Positions 31,901-42,888 of a stretch of 64,000 bases of DNA are shown here, one piece after another. This stretch comes from Pithys albifrons albifrons (lineage: Eukaryota > Chordata > Aves > Passeriformes > Thamnophilidae), in contig NC_092463.1 in NCBI RefSeq assembly GCF_047495875.1, positions 26,479,224 through 26,543,223 of the forward strand, read 5' to 3'. The notes under the pieces are model-generated. The model was not told the origin of the DNA and made no database searches. It was given only the letters and a program-made list of their open reading frames with translations. Within the stretch, counting starts at the first letter, position 1. Each line of letters starts with the position of its first letter. A program made the position numbers and the translations under genes.

Positions 31901-33471
31901 GCACAGGTTGAGGCCATTTCTTCTTGTCCTGTCACTGGTTGCCTAGGACAAGAGACTGACCCCCACCTACTGCAACCTCCTGTCAGGTAGTTGTAGAGAG
32001 TGATAAGGTCTCCCCTGAGCCTTCTCTTCTCCAGGCTAAAAACCTCACAGGACTTGTGCTCCAGACTCTTCACCCACTCCATTGCCCTTCTCTGGACAAG
32101 CTACAGCACCTCAATGTCTTTCTTGAAGTGAGAGGCCCAGAACTGGTCAAAGGACTCAAGCTGCTACCTCACCAGTGCTGAGTACAGAGGGACAATCACT
32201 GCCCTAGTCCTGCTGGCCACACTTATTTTCATACAGGCCAGGATGCCACTGGCCTTCCAGACCACCTGGACACACTGCCATCAGACTTTTTCCAGGAGTA
32301 GAGGTAGAACTTCAGAAAGATAGATGTATTTATAGACTTGTAGAAGCAAAACTTTGTCCCTCATTAGTTCTACATTTGCACATTGCCTTGAAACATGACA
32401 AACTGTTGTGTTAAGCCAGTGGGAGAAAGGGACATATTAAAGAAAGAGCAACCCTGAGGATACTCTGTTTTCTGACCTCCTCTCTACATAGAGAATTACT
32501 CATAACATGCCAGCATGAGCTGTTGGAAGTACAGATTAGGGAGAGCTGTGGTCTCCCAACTAGCCAAGTGATTACCATCAGTCTTGAATCAGTGACATGG
32601 TTTTAAATTGCAGTTAGAAACAAACACAGTGACAGTGCATCTTCCAAAGATGTTGAATGCCCTGTGCCTACTGCTGTAGCAACCACTTCTGATGGACCAA
32701 CCTCTGCTCTCTGTCCACTCTACCAGGTAGAGTATGTGTGTGATGCCTAGACAAATTCTGTGGCCTGCCTTTAGTTAGGAAACAAAACAGATCATACATG
32801 ACAAGGTTATTTATAAAGTGACTTGCTCGCCTCAGTAGCCAGCTTTAGAGAAATGGAATTGCTTGTTGCCTGTATGCTGATGAGTGAAATAGATCCTCAG
32901 CCCCAGGAGCAGCAGTGATGTCATTTGACCTTTTCTAGGAGCAAGCTGTGGTCACAGAGCAGCTGAGAAGTCCTTTGCAGCCTTAATACAATTACTTCCT
33001 GGGTGTAAAACAGAAAAATACCTGTGATTCTTCCATGGTAGTGTTAGCTGCTCCTTCAGCCCTTCTGTCTGAATGTTGTCCTCTGATCAGGATGTTTGGG
33101 GCTTATACAAATGCATATAGAGAGGCAGCTGTAATGTGCTAGCAAAATATCTAGGCTATTGACTGAGGTTTTTTTTTTAATGTTATCTTTATTCTCTCCT
33201 ATTTAAATTTCCAGAAATGAATTTATCATTGCTGTGTAATTTGGAATGACTAATCTCTTGTATTATATCTTACCTTCTTAATGTTGTGCTGACCTTGAAA
33301 CTCCTGCTGTTCTCAACATGGTGTTAATTTAAGGATGTGTTTTCATTGTTTCAGACAGATATACAGCTCAGCCAATGGGTTGAAGAGATGCAGCTAAACT
33401 ATGATGCATATTTGGAAAAGGATGTTGACAGAGAAGCACTGGAACAAATGCATTTATATAAGATTCTCTAG
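10885..33471 (+). CDS. class I SAM-dependent methyltransferase-like protein (9 exons, 309 aa)
   Basis: I do not recognise the gene name. Nine exons join in one frame: 10885-10981, 13591-13614, 21586-21707, 22580-22718, 23545-23666, 25368-25478, 29948-30054, 31416-31506, 33355-33471; 930 nt, 309 residues plus TAG. All junctions are GT-AG and every split codon is completed. Seen: an N-terminal helical part, acidic DDFDDL (41-46), a CTEC pair (116-119), then a Rossmann methyltransferase core. The core has motif [11 protein letters not shown] (154-163), acidic LYGVEI (178-183, Glu182), VVHADI (206-211), [10 protein letters not shown] (221-230) and the strand RGSLLVTVP (253-261). The layout and the MNNVF segment resemble DOT1-type methyltransferases (known family: DxGSGxG, GVEK, VNNF), but Arg161 replaces the middle glycine of the loop. 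Substrate is unknown. The ATG at 10885 has a strong Kozak context (ggccATGg) and is the one in frame with exon 3. Confidence 0.88.
10982..13590 (+). other. methyltransferase-like gene intron 1
   Basis: A 2.6 kb intron. The first 400 bp are still CpG island and carry the 35-bp minisatellite. The rest is AT-rich. Short TG/CA and TA-rich runs lie at about 11797-11811 and 12366-12435. No coding exon is supported between exon 1 and the microexon. Confidence 0.8.
10999..11115 (+). repeat. 35-bp GC-rich minisatellite
   Basis: Three perfect tandem copies of a 35-bp unit (10999-11033, 11034-11068, 11069-11103), followed by a partial copy to about 11115. The unit begins GGGCACCGCCGGGCAGGGCA. Runs of GGG recur on the plus (non-template) strand. 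The array starts 17 bp after the exon 1 splice donor. Confidence 0.97.
13591..13614 (+). CDS. methyltransferase-like gene, exon 2 (24-nt microexon)
   Basis: GGCTGATGCCGTATAGAGCT plus GCAG, preceded by a strong acceptor (ttttattttttgtag) and followed by gtaacc. It joins phase 1 to phase 1, giving RLMPYRAA then the Asp at the next junction. Eight codons are added without changing the frame, so inclusion or skipping both give open proteins (309 or 301 residues). It is supported by splice sites and frame only. Confidence 0.68.
14932..14985 (-). mobile_element. CR1 fragment (short)
   Basis: TCCTCGTAAGGGAGATGCTC followed by CAGTCTCTCAATCATCTTTG matches the antisense of the CR1 3' region seen in copies A and B (compare about 28265-28305). 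It is only about 50 bp long. Confidence 0.8.
20480..20910 (+). mobile_element. old, diverged CR1-like fragment
   Basis: Diverged sense CR1 3'-region sequence. CACTGGAATAGATTACTAAG then GGCTGTGGAGTCTCCAGCAC corresponds to the CR1 stretch encoding the WNRLP and GVESPSL-like sequence (compare about 3915-3965), and ACATGATAAGTCTTCA matches the upstream part. It is much more diverged than copies A and B. Edges are approximate. Confidence 0.72.
21586..21707 (+). CDS. methyltransferase-like gene, exon 3
   Basis: 122 nt after a tttatag acceptor. Two bases complete the junction codon, then 40 codons run [20 protein letters not shown] to AVQK, ending in phase 0 at gtaagc. It is an acidic and then helical region upstream of the catalytic core. 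Confidence 0.88.
21708..22579 (+). other. methyltransferase-like gene intron 3
   Basis: An 872 bp intron with gtaagc and ttctcag borders. No repeat or exon is recognised inside. Confidence 0.82.
22580..22718 (+). CDS. methyltransferase-like gene, exon 4
   Basis: 139 nt after ttctcttctcag. It encodes [20 protein letters not shown] and on to [17 protein letters not shown], ending in phase 1 at gtaagt. It has a run of Asp (DDD) and one Cys-x-x-Cys (116-119), which could be half of a metal site, although no second pair is seen in this exon. Confidence 0.9.
22719..23544 (+). other. methyltransferase-like gene intron 4
   Basis: An 826 bp intron. The reading frame of exon 4 stays open for some 180 bp past the donor (to about 22897), but the donor gtaagt and the in-frame match to exon 5 show that this is intron read-through. 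Confidence 0.82.
23545..23666 (+). CDS. methyltransferase-like gene, exon 5 (SAM motif I)
   Basis: 122 nt after tatttcccag. It encodes [20 protein letters not shown] and then [20 protein letters not shown]. The second half is strand beta-1 and the SAM-binding loop of a class I methyltransferase, with Asp157, Gly159 and Gly163 kept and Arg161 at the usual middle glycine. The donor is gtaact. Confidence 0.92.
23667..25367 (+). other. methyltransferase-like gene intron 5
   Basis: A 1.7 kb AT-rich intron with a T-rich stretch at about 24940-25140. No repeat, RNA gene or exon is recognised. Confidence 0.82.
25368..25478 (+). CDS. methyltransferase-like gene, exon 6
   Basis: 111 nt, phase 0 at both ends, acceptor aatgtag and donor gtaagt. 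It encodes [20 protein letters not shown] and on to EFIDRIK. LYGVEI is strand beta-2 with the acidic residue (Glu182) expected to bind the SAM ribose. Confidence 0.92.
27872..29150 (-). mobile_element. CR1 LINE retrotransposon, 5'-truncated copy B
   Basis: A minus-strand CR1 copy of about 1.28 kb, close in sequence to copy A. It gives the same conceptual peptides, including [15 protein letters not shown] and [20 protein letters not shown]. On the minus strand it begins in the reverse transcriptase region (TTCTATGATGAAACAACTCC, about 29049-29030) and ends with CTTCCAACTTTACCCATTTT and ATGAT. It then has the same extra tail as copy A down to about 27872. It lies in intron 6, antisense to the methyltransferase-like gene. 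The upstream edge near 29150 is approximate. Confidence 0.93.
29155..29212 (-). mobile_element. CR1 3' end fragment next to copy B
   Basis: On the minus strand this reads GACTTGATGATCCTTGTGGG, then TTCATTTCAACTCAGGATAT, then TCTATTATTCT. That is the canonical avian CR1 3' end with its octamer-like tail. It differs from the end of copy B, so it is a separate insertion abutting it. Confidence 0.85.
29948..30054 (+). CDS. methyltransferase-like gene, exon 7
   Basis: 107 nt after tctccttcag. It encodes [20 protein letters not shown], then [15 protein letters not shown] and two bases of Arg241; the donor is gtgagc. HADI is the motif III region. VVVMNNVF is motif IV and resembles the NN-x-F signature of DOT1-type enzymes. 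Confidence 0.92.
30055..31415 (+). other. methyltransferase-like gene intron 7
   Basis: A 1.36 kb AT-rich intron with a short TA/CA run at about 31030-31048. No exon or mobile element is recognised. Confidence 0.8.
31416..31506 (+). CDS. methyltransferase-like gene, exon 8
   Basis: 91 nt after tgtttcag. It completes Arg241 and encodes [20 protein letters not shown] then [10 protein letters not shown], ending in phase 0 at gtaagt. [11 protein letters not shown] fits the strand following motif IV in class I methyltransferases. Confidence 0.9.
31507..33354 (+). other. methyltransferase-like gene intron 8
   Basis: A 1.85 kb intron that contains a minus-strand CR1 fragment at about 31775-32285. 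The rest is ordinary intron sequence with a T-run at about 33169-33178. Confidence 0.8.
31775..32285 (-). mobile_element. CR1 fragment, about 0.5 kb
   Basis: Antisense CR1 3'-region sequence: AGTGAAGAAATTCTTCCTGA (about 31859), CAGGTTGAGGCCATTTCTTC (about 31903), TTCTCTTCTCCAGGCTAAAA (about 32023) and CACCAGTGCTGAGTACAGAG (about 32170) are all typical of avian CR1. It belongs to a different subfamily from copies A and B, and the last part of its 3' end is missing. Confidence 0.9.
33355..33471 (+). CDS. methyltransferase-like gene, last exon
   Basis: 117 nt including TAG at 33469-33471, after the acceptor ttgtttcag. It encodes [20 protein letters not shown] and then [18 protein letters not shown]. 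It is a predicted C-terminal helical segment rich in acidic residues. Confidence 0.9.
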   Translation, partial: TDIQLSQWVEEMQLNYDAYLEKDVDREALEQMHLYKIL

Positions 33472-33545
33472 TACTGACAAATTTACTAGTATCCTTATAA
33501 TATCATATATTTTGGGTCTAAAATGAATTTGAATTGATTTGTGTG

Positions 33546-33551
33546 AATAAA
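33546..33551 (+). terminator. polyadenylation signal of the methyltransferase-like gene
   Basis: AATAAA 75 bp after the stop codon, giving a very short 3'UTR with cleavage expected about 15-30 bp further on. Longer 3'UTR forms cannot be excluded. Confidence 0.7.
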
Positions 33552-33565
33552 TCAGGTCAAAATTT

Positions 33566-36500
33566 ATATTGTGATTAGTCTGAGTCATATATGTTGTTTG
33601 TAATGGCAAGTTTTCTTATGGAGGCATTTTGTCTCAACAGAGTATTTTGACTTTTAACTAGGGATATCCTCATGGATCAATTTTTGCAGAAATGCTACAA
33701 AGTAGCTACATACTGATGCTGAAAGAATTTTTCATCCCTGGTACTGTGCACTGCCAATGTTTCTAAATATATCAAACCTAAGAATAGTGAATCATTATTA
33801 ATATGAATTATAAGAAAGCATTTAGCATAATGTTACTTAAAAGCTGTAGTGCTGTTTTGTTTTGGTATAGACCATTTATTATTATCAGTAATAATACTTA
33901 TCATCAACAGCATTAACTTTCGTGTTCCTCTTATGGAATTTGTAGGTTTTCTTTCCAGTGTCTGCTTGATCCTGGGATTATCTACTGTCATCTGTTATGA
34001 GAGAAGCAAGTTCATCCATTTAGTTAGTTGTCCTTAAGGTGGGTATTAATATAAAATACTGAAAGACACTGAGGAGTCATTGAGAATTAATACAGCAAGT
34101 CTGGGACAAGGGAACTCTTTTCCACCTCCTGCATTTCTGCTGGGGATTGTAGGAAGTGTAATAAGGGGTTAAGAAGCTGAAAATTCTGAACAGGTGTCAC
34201 AGCTTAGCAGAGGCTTGGTGATGGCGTAAAACATTGAAAATTCCTAACAGAGCCTTCTCAGAGAGAAAAGATCCACATACGCCCACCACATTTATATTTA
34301 GATTTTATGTTCTAAGGATGTGAAGCTTTTAGTCAGCTGAAGAATGTTTTGGATTTTAGCAAACATTAACAATCCAAGCGCAAAAATATTAACTTCAGGA
34401 GTTTTGGACTAAGTGTGTTGTGAATTTAGAAGCATTGTTAAAAAGTTTGCTGCACAGGTTCTGTCTAGTGGAAATGGGAAAACATTAAATTGGAGTTAAG
34501 TCTTCAAATTATTTACAGGTCAGTGACTTTAATAATTATGCTGTAAGCAGAAAAGATCAGTGGCCTTTAGGCACTCACTGACATAATAAGTAAATGGCAC
34601 TATAGAAAGGAGAGTGATTGTTAAAAACTTAATTTTCATGGTCTGTTTGGAGTCGAAGAGGATGTTTTAACTTCAGTGATACCGAACCATTGCCCAAATA
34701 CTGTGTTGAATGTATTCTTCAGGCATTTAAAAATGAACAAAGATGGAAAACTTTTCTTTAAATGTTTATTTTATTAAAGTACAGTAACTGAACTGTTGAT
34801 TACTTAGTTGTCATTGAGAGAAGTGCCCCTAGAAAAGAAACCTAGGACAGGCTAAACAATAGGGTGGAGGTAATGCAAGGTTAATAGATCTAACAAGGAG
34901 AGAATAAAGATTGAGAAAAGAAGTGTGTGCGATTCAGAATGAGGAAATGAGCACTCTAGTAATTGGTACAGTGGAAGCTGTGACTGAATTGGAGTGTATA
35001 AATAGGCTGCTATAACAGGAAGGCTGTCATAAAAAGCTACTTCATAACCCTACTATGATGTGAGAAGAAAACACCATGTTGGAATGTTTCTACTTTTTCT
35101 AGAGGTCCTGCAAGATCTTCCAAATCAATTGTTAGGACGTAGGGCTCATGGTACTGGGTTTGATTTGTGCCCTGCACCTTGTTTTGGTAATTTGGGAACT
35201 ACCACTTTCATTGCAGTTGTTTCCCCTCTTCTTGCTGAGTCTTCAAATACTGTTTTAGGGTGTTCATCTCAGATTAAAAAAAAATTCAATAGACTGGAGC
35301 AGATCACCGGCATATTTGATGACATCTGTATCCTCTGACTCTGGAAATAGCATGCACACATCTGGAGCTCATATGCAACAGAGGGTGCAACAGGGAAGCT
35401 CCCCTTGTCCTTTTTAGACATTAGGATAAATTCAAGAGGCGATTTCAAGCTGCTGAAATGTGTGTTTTCGTCTCCTGCCCTTAATGGGTCCTTGATTGAA
35501 ACCCTCATCTCAACACATTCATAGAGAAGAGGTGGTGGTAATTCAGTTTGGATTTGTTAAACTGATACTCAGAAATAAAACTCCTCTGTCCTTTTAGAAG
35601 CCTCTTCCTAACTTGGTTTCATAGGGCCAGAGTTTGTGTGCCATTCTTAAGGATGTTTGGAGCTGCTTAACTCATCTCCCAAAGAGCTAAAAACAACTAG
35701 TGTGTGAAAGAAGGTATCAATTGTCTCTTTTCCAGCTGGCCCCTTTTAGTCCTGTTACAGATTCCCACACACAAGGGTAGCACAGGTAAGGTGTGATGAT
35801 GTTTGCAAAACCTCGTGTGAAAGTGGGTGAATCGCCCCTCCCTGTGCACTCTCAGAAGGCCTTGGACACCACCTGCAACCCTCCTGGGAGTGTGTGTATT
35901 GCCTCCACTCAGGTTTTGCTTGTTCAGCTCGAGGAAGCTGCCAAGGGTATATCCAGAGTGTGGAGTCGTTCTTGGTTCTGCTGCTGCTGAATTGCTCGGT
36001 ATTTGGCAGATGATTGAACTTTTCTCTGCCTTAGTGTCTACAGTGAAAATAGGAATAACAAATCCAAAATCCAAGCAAGGCATTGAATTAATTGAATATC
36101 AATTGCTTTGAGATTGTCATATAAAAAGTGCTAAACAGCCAAGCTCTTCTTTGTAAGCTGACCTCATTTAAAAGACCTGAAAGGCAAAGAAAATACCAGT
36201 ACCTCTCTGAGATACTTTCTGGCTCTTTTCTTCACCTAACAACACTGAAAAGGAAGCACAGATTAACCACACAGTGTTAAAAATGCGTGAATAATTATTT
36301 CCTAGTGCTCTCATTTTTTATACTGCCTGTGCTGTTAGATGGCTGTGGATGTTGGGACAAAGGAAGCGGGAAGAAACAAACCTCACTGGTACCCAGATTT
36401 TTGAATTTGCATGCAGGGCAGTTCTGTGAGAGCTACTGCAGATGGCACAGTGGCTGTAGGAAGCTGCTAGCCCGAGCTGTTCCCTGCCCCAAACAGCTCT

Positions 36501-39500
36501 GGGGCTAAACGGTTGGTGTGCTACATCCTCCCATGAAAGACAGCTCTGTGTGAGACATGATGGAGGTCCTAACCCCAGCTACAACAGCCAAACGCTATGA
36601 TCATGAACAACTCATAAATCACAAAATTTCACATTTGTAGGCCTGAGTTAGAACAATTAATTTGAGGGAGATGTACATATGCAGTGCTTGTAATCATCAG
36701 GAGTTTGTGTCACACATAGAAAGCAGCTCTGCTATTCCCCAGCACCATAACTTTCTGTGTAGTACTTTGGCTTTTGCAGAATGAGCTTTCTGAAATTTAC
36801 ACTCATTGAAAACTACTTCTGGAGTAGTAAAAGAAGAAAAAAGGATGACTTCCTGGATCCACTGTAATAGCACAAAAATGTTAAGCTGTAAGAATGATAG
36901 ATTCATTTTGCAGACGGGAAACATTGCAAATATTTTTGCTTGAGATTAAGTTTTCAAAAAATCACCAAATGCCTGGTAAGGGCAACCTACCTGTCAAAGG
37001 TGACTCATTTTCCGTGTGTCTTTTTTCACAGTAAGCAATACTGGAAGTGGCTAGTGACATGTGCTTGGGAAAACTTGACAGTGGGGCAGTCCTGAAAAAA
37101 ACCAAATCCGGCTCCTTTAGTCCTCACCATCTATGGCCTCCTCTCTTTCCTAGGTTTCTCCTGTCTCTTGTCTCTTTTCAGCCATATTCTCTCTCTCTCT
37201 GCTGCCAGTGCCAGGACTGGCCCATGGTGCGGCAGGAGACATGCAGGAGCTCTGCCGGAGCGTGGCTGCAGCCTGCATGTTTGCTCTGTTACTGGAAGAC
37301 AGGAATGGTGAACGTGACTGGTGACTTCAGTTGAGAAACTTCAAGGGTTCAAAGCGGACTGGAGTAATGATTAAACATTTTTAAGGGGCTGCTTTGTATT
37401 CTCCAGGAATTAATGGTAGGGACTTGGTAAAATAAGCAGAACCTATTCCATCTCATCTGAGACCTCACAACAGACCCAGGCTCTGGCTCCCCTGCATCCA
37501 AAGAGTGGAAGTTGGCATGTACAATGTCACTACTTTTTGCCAGCATTTTAACAAATGGCCTGTCATATGCCCTTGGGCTGTCACAAGCCCTCTGCAATAG
37601 AGGGGACTGTATTTGTAGAAATAAGTGAGAGAAGAAGGCAGTGCTGCTTGGCCAACAAATGCATGTTAAATGCTTTTTCTGGAAATGTCTATACTTCCAC
37701 TTGCAGATTATTGTGGCACAGTATTTTGAGGAACGAAAAGAGATGGAACGTCATGCTTAAATATGTATATTTTTAAATTCCTGACACTCAGTGCAGCTTG
37801 CATAGTTTTAAAAAGTTCCATGTTTGTGTGGCCCTAGGGACAGGTCTTTTCTGACAGGAATGAGGTAGCAGTATGTCTGAAAACTTAGAGCTGATCACCT
37901 CCACAGTCCCTTGTAGCTTGTAATGTAGGAGTCCTCTATGCAAACACATGCTGGATTCATTCCTCACAATTCCAATCAAGAGATCTTAAACCCCTAAACC
38001 AAGAAGTTCACTATTAGTTGTCTTTTCTACTAAGCATTTGCATCCCCCCCTTTTTTCCTGCTGCATGACCTGTGTGATGCCCCAGTCCCACTTGAAGTTA
38101 TGGTACTGCTTTACCTTTATCTTTGGGATATTTGCATTCATGCTTCTCAGGAGACTCTTATCCTTCCACTTGGTGGGACAGAAGGAAGAGGAAAGCAGTT
38201 TCCATTCTTCCATCAGAGGGTGCAGCCCAGTCCTGGGTTCTTTCTGGTCTGCCCCTATCTGTGAAAATGGCTGTGAGGTTTTACTTTTCCATCACCCCAC
38301 CAAATGCCTACAGGGCAAGTGGGGGAAAGGGGAGTCTCTATGACTTGACTCAGCTGTGCTTCCCCAGGTTTGCCCAAGCATGGAAGGCAGCCAGCCAAAA
38401 CTGTCAGCCTGGGCTGGAAATAGCAAGGGTAGGGAAAGTCAGTGAAAGATTTCATGCTAAAATGTGAAGCAGAATAATTTAGCAGCCCCAGCAGAGCTCA
38501 GGTCCCAACTGTCTGCAGTATTGTGTGAACATACGCATTGTGTTTGTGTGTGGATATATATCCACCCATGGAATGAGACTCTTCTTATCCTCAAGAGTCC
38601 ACTATGTACACAGACAAAGGTAGAAGAAAGAAAATATAATTTCCTGTCTTCCAGATGGGGCATTGAATTTTGTGTGGTTATTGTGATTGTGTAAATGAGG
38701 TAATTGCACATACATGGTCTGCTATAGGATTGGTGAGTGCACGATTTCTCATCAGTACTTTCAGAGACTTAACACTGGGAGCATGAAAATATGTATGTAG
38801 CTATTAAATAGTCTCTGTTTTCAAAAATTACATTAAGAAGATAGTACACAATTTACCGGGGAGGGGGAAGGAACATCCCTGGCAGCTTCCTGGCAAAACA
38901 ATTTGAGACTAGAATAAAAGCACCAAGCTGACACACAGATAAACATTGTAAAGGCACTCGTACAATGAAGGATTTGGGTGGAGCTGCCTGCTTCCAACTG
39001 CTTAAACAAAGAAACTAATAAAGGAAAAATTAGCAATTTTAGTAGTAAGCTAAACAGAAGCTAACAAAACACAAGACTGAGTGTCTTAAAATGAAACGAA
39101 GCATGATGTTGTGGAAGTCTTGCCAGCTAACTAGGGTTGGATGCTGAGGAGCAGTATTCTGTACTAGAGATAACAGATCCCCATGTGTTTTCTTTCAGTC
39201 CTGTTTAAGGTGTAGATGCTGATGATGTAAGTAAACAGGTACATTTGCTGGGTAGTTGGAAACATTTTGAATAGTAAGTACGTTTCAGTTAGGAGCTATG
39301 GCAATAACAAACAATTACTTGAACCAGTAAGTTCAAGTAATGTAGAACTACTATGCTATGTATGTGTAGTAGGGGTGTCCCTCTCAGAAGTCTGCACTGG
39401 AGCATCTCAGACATTCTCACTGATCCTTTCTCACTTGCGCATGTTAGAAAGACTGGACCAGTGACTGGTAGGTCATTGTCAGCACTCCATTCTTGCCAGG

Positions 39501-42500
39501 GCAGTAACACAGAAGGTCACTGGCAAAAAGATCCAAACCAGAGCAAGGCAATGAGGCAGGTCACAATAAGCATTCAAGGATTTTATAATCAAAAGTATGG
39601 TGCTTATGAGTACAACATGTGGTGTTGCAATACTGTGAGTCTGTGTTTTTAATGCACTTACTGGAATTAGTAAGGATCTCCACTGTCTAGTTAAAATCTC
39701 TGTGCTGTAGACTGACTCTACTTTAGTGTCATCAAGGTGTCAGCCAAAAATTCTGAAACTGCAGTAAGATTTGCTGTGGAGAAGAAGACTCCAAAATATG
39801 TAGAGCTTTTGGCCCCCTTTTGGGAAGGGACTGATTGCAGAGCACAGTACATGTTGTTGTGCTTTTTTTTGTTTTTAATGACTCGGATTTTGGACCTTTT
39901 TCCTGTTTGATTTTCAGTGCCAAACAGAAATTACTATTTAGGTCAAACTGCTGTTTTGGTACTAATAGAAGCAGACATCAGTTTTGTCTATGGATTTCAC
40001 AACTATGCATTTCTCAGAGTGAAGTTCCCTCTTTAGGCTACTGCTGACATTCAGCTGTGGTGGTGTTAGTACCAGCTTTTAGTGCTACCTCTGTCACATT
40101 ACTTGGGCACACACAGCTGTGGGATATAACTGGGGAGGTACCTTTCAGCTGTAGGTTTTTTGTTCATGCAGGCTCCAAGTACAGCATCTTCTCTCAGATC
40201 CAGCTTTTGAGCCGCTTTGTGCTGCTGCTGCATGGTCCTGGCTCTTAACCTTTCCAGCTTTTCCTTACCACTGGTGTGATCCTGCCTCTTGGCCTCTTCC
40301 TGGCCTCTGCCAGTGCTGCTGTGTTGTGCTTCTCTACAGGGTTTACCTAAGTCCAGCTCCCCAGGCTCTCACTTACTGCTTCATGATGAGTGACAGCTTT
40401 GCAGAGGAACCTCGGCTCATGTCTCGGTGTTTAGCCTCTGTCCTGCTCCATGCCTTGTCTCAGATGCTGGTGTGTCTCTGCAGGGAGGTTTGTGGCACTG
40501 CTGCCCTGGCCCCTGTGCCTCAGAGTGGGAACGGTACACCTGCTAGCGGAACTGTCTCCATGCAGTACAAAGTCAACACAATTTAAGCATCTTCCCTTTA
40601 CAAGAGCCGCTGTGACCCACTGGATGGTCCTGAGCATGGGAATTGTGGTTGGGGGTGGTGGGCAGGTTCAGCTGCCTGCTGGTGCAACTCCATGCATGCA
40701 AAGCTTCACCAAATCTCCCCCAGTTCTCATCACCTGAGTATCTGGCTCTCCACCTTCACCTCTGTGCACCAAGATTTCTGAAGATGGATCTTTAAACCTA
40801 TTTATGCACAGATGCTCAGATCCTGAGCTACAGCCAGAGTTATGGACTGAGAAAGTACAAAACTGAATTTAAGCTACCTTTGAAGTTCTGCCATATCTGT
40901 ATTATTTTACTTGCTCTAATTAAAATAAATATTACTTTAATTTGCAGAATAGCCAAATATGAGCTGGTTAATAGTCATCCCAGGGCCTCTACTATCAGCT
41001 AATGTCTGAAAGGCTGAAAGTACCTCTTAAGGCTACTATTTTTCTCCTTCACGTCCTTCTCAGATTTTCCTGCCGGTAAGAGGAACCTCAAAATTCCGTG
41101 TTTTTTTGTTCAGTTTCTGAGAGGGCTTTGCTAATAGGAACAGCATGACTGAACTCAGCCTGAAAATGAGGTCTCATTTTACTTGCACAGGTAACAAAAT
41201 AGTTTCTGTGAAATTTCCCAATCCCTTTTGAACTGATCTGCTTTTACGGTACGTGTATGATATAAAATCCAACACTACATTAATTTGTCTGCCCTTCCTG
41301 GTTTTGTCTCTTGTTTTTGTGTTTAATTTTTTTCAATGTTTTGGGTTTTTTTCTCCCTGGTCAACTATTTCACCCAAACTTTGCACTCAACAGTTGATGC
41401 CACCCTGAAACTCTAGTAACAAAAGGATGTTCTCACCACTCATTGGTTTGAGTTGATAGTCATGCTGTAAATTAACAGAAGTTAGTTGCAGCATCCACAT
41501 TGCATCATAACTGTGCATATGGTTTAGGTTTCAGTGATAGCAGGGATGAGTTTTTACTTAGTAGCTAGAAAGAGGTATTACACTGAGACTTAGAGGCAGA
41601 TCATTCAACCCAGAGTTCAGTAACAAAGATTTATGTCTTTTTACTGTCTTGTAACTACAGTGTTATGGTATCTAGACTTGGGATTATTTCTTTGTCCTTC
41701 CTGCAAGTGGCTGAAAGGGTATGGAGGAAGTGGAGAAGACACACAGCTGGTCAGAAACTAATTCCTCCCCTCCCCATGCAGGCCTTTATAATGATTAAGG
41801 ACCCTGGCAGAGATGACCCTGGTGGACAAGCATTGTGTATATGTGGATGATGTCTATGCTCACAGCCTAAATAAACTGACAGAGATATCTGGGCTCCAAA
41901 GTGAGTATTTCCAGCCTGTAGGAAAGGGCTCACCTTACTGCTGTGATCATAGCACAGCAGAAACAAGGTGCAAACTTTTCAGCATCTCCAGAGCAGCGTG
42001 GTGATTGTGGAAAGCAGTCTCTTGGTGCTCCAGAGAGGAGGTAAAGCCTACAGCCCTGATGATGACCTGAGCCTAGTGATAAGCCCTGTTTAATGCTGCA
42101 CTCTTTCCATTGCTCGCAGCCTGAGAAGCTCATCTGTCTGTTGCTGCAGCCACTGGGTTTGCTAAGTCAGCCAGGACTTCTCCCCACAGCTTCCCACTTC
42201 ATTTCTTGCATGATCCAGACTGTTTTCTCTCCTCTGCTTTGCAGAATGATCCAACCTCTCCCCATCGTGTTTCCTGCTTTACTCTACAATGTTTCCAGAA
42301 AGGTGTGTGGGCTATCTCATTGCCTCACACTTTGCTAAGGGAAGTTGAAGTACAGAGGTCAATAGACTGGGATCTCTTTCTGCCCAAACTGGTTCACCTT
42401 GATGCTGGTTCCCAGCCAGCCTTCCTGTGAGGTGGGAAAGGGAAGAGCAGGAGAAATTGGGAGCAGCAGGGCTTGTTCTGAAGGAATTAGGGAAAAACTG

Positions 42501-42835
42501 CTCCAGGCAAAGAGGCTGCTGTGGGCTGTGTATCTGTCCCTGGGAGCTGGGGTGATGCACCACTGGCAGACAGTCCTCCCTTCCTCTTCTGGGTGCTTCC
42601 CATTCTCAGGGCAACTTTAAGGCACTGAGCATCTGATGAAGAGGAAGAGATGGATCAGGAGGAAGAGGTGGATTAGGAGGAAGAGGGACCAAGGAGCTAA
42701 TTGGCAGGAGGAAGGCTGTGCCAACAGAGGACTGGCAACATCTAATGAGTACACAGCATGGGTTAACAGCTAGCACTTCTTCCATGGGGAACAGCCCTCT
42801 ATGGAGTTCTGGTCTTCCACTGCTATGTTCCTTGG
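33566..42835. other. intergenic region, no gene recognised
   Basis: About 9.3 kb downstream of the methyltransferase-like gene. It is AT-rich at first, then more mixed in composition from about 40 kb. Short open frames occur on both strands but none has recognisable protein similarity, splice context or codon pattern. A short TG/TA run lies at about 38538-38560. An 18-bp unit repeats about 2.5 times at 42641-42690 (GAGGAAGAGATGGATCAG-like). Confidence 0.7.
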
Positions 42836-42888
42836 TCATAGAATATCTCGGTTTGGAAGGAACCCATAAGGATCATTGAGTGCCCCTG
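42836..42888 (-). mobile_element. CR1 3' end fragment
   Basis: CATAGAATATCTCGGTTTGG followed by AAGGAACCCATAAGGATCAT is the antisense of the canonical avian CR1 3' end (ATGATCCTTATGGGTTCCTT then a tail ending in ATTCTATG). Only about 50 bp are recognisable. Confidence 0.85.
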
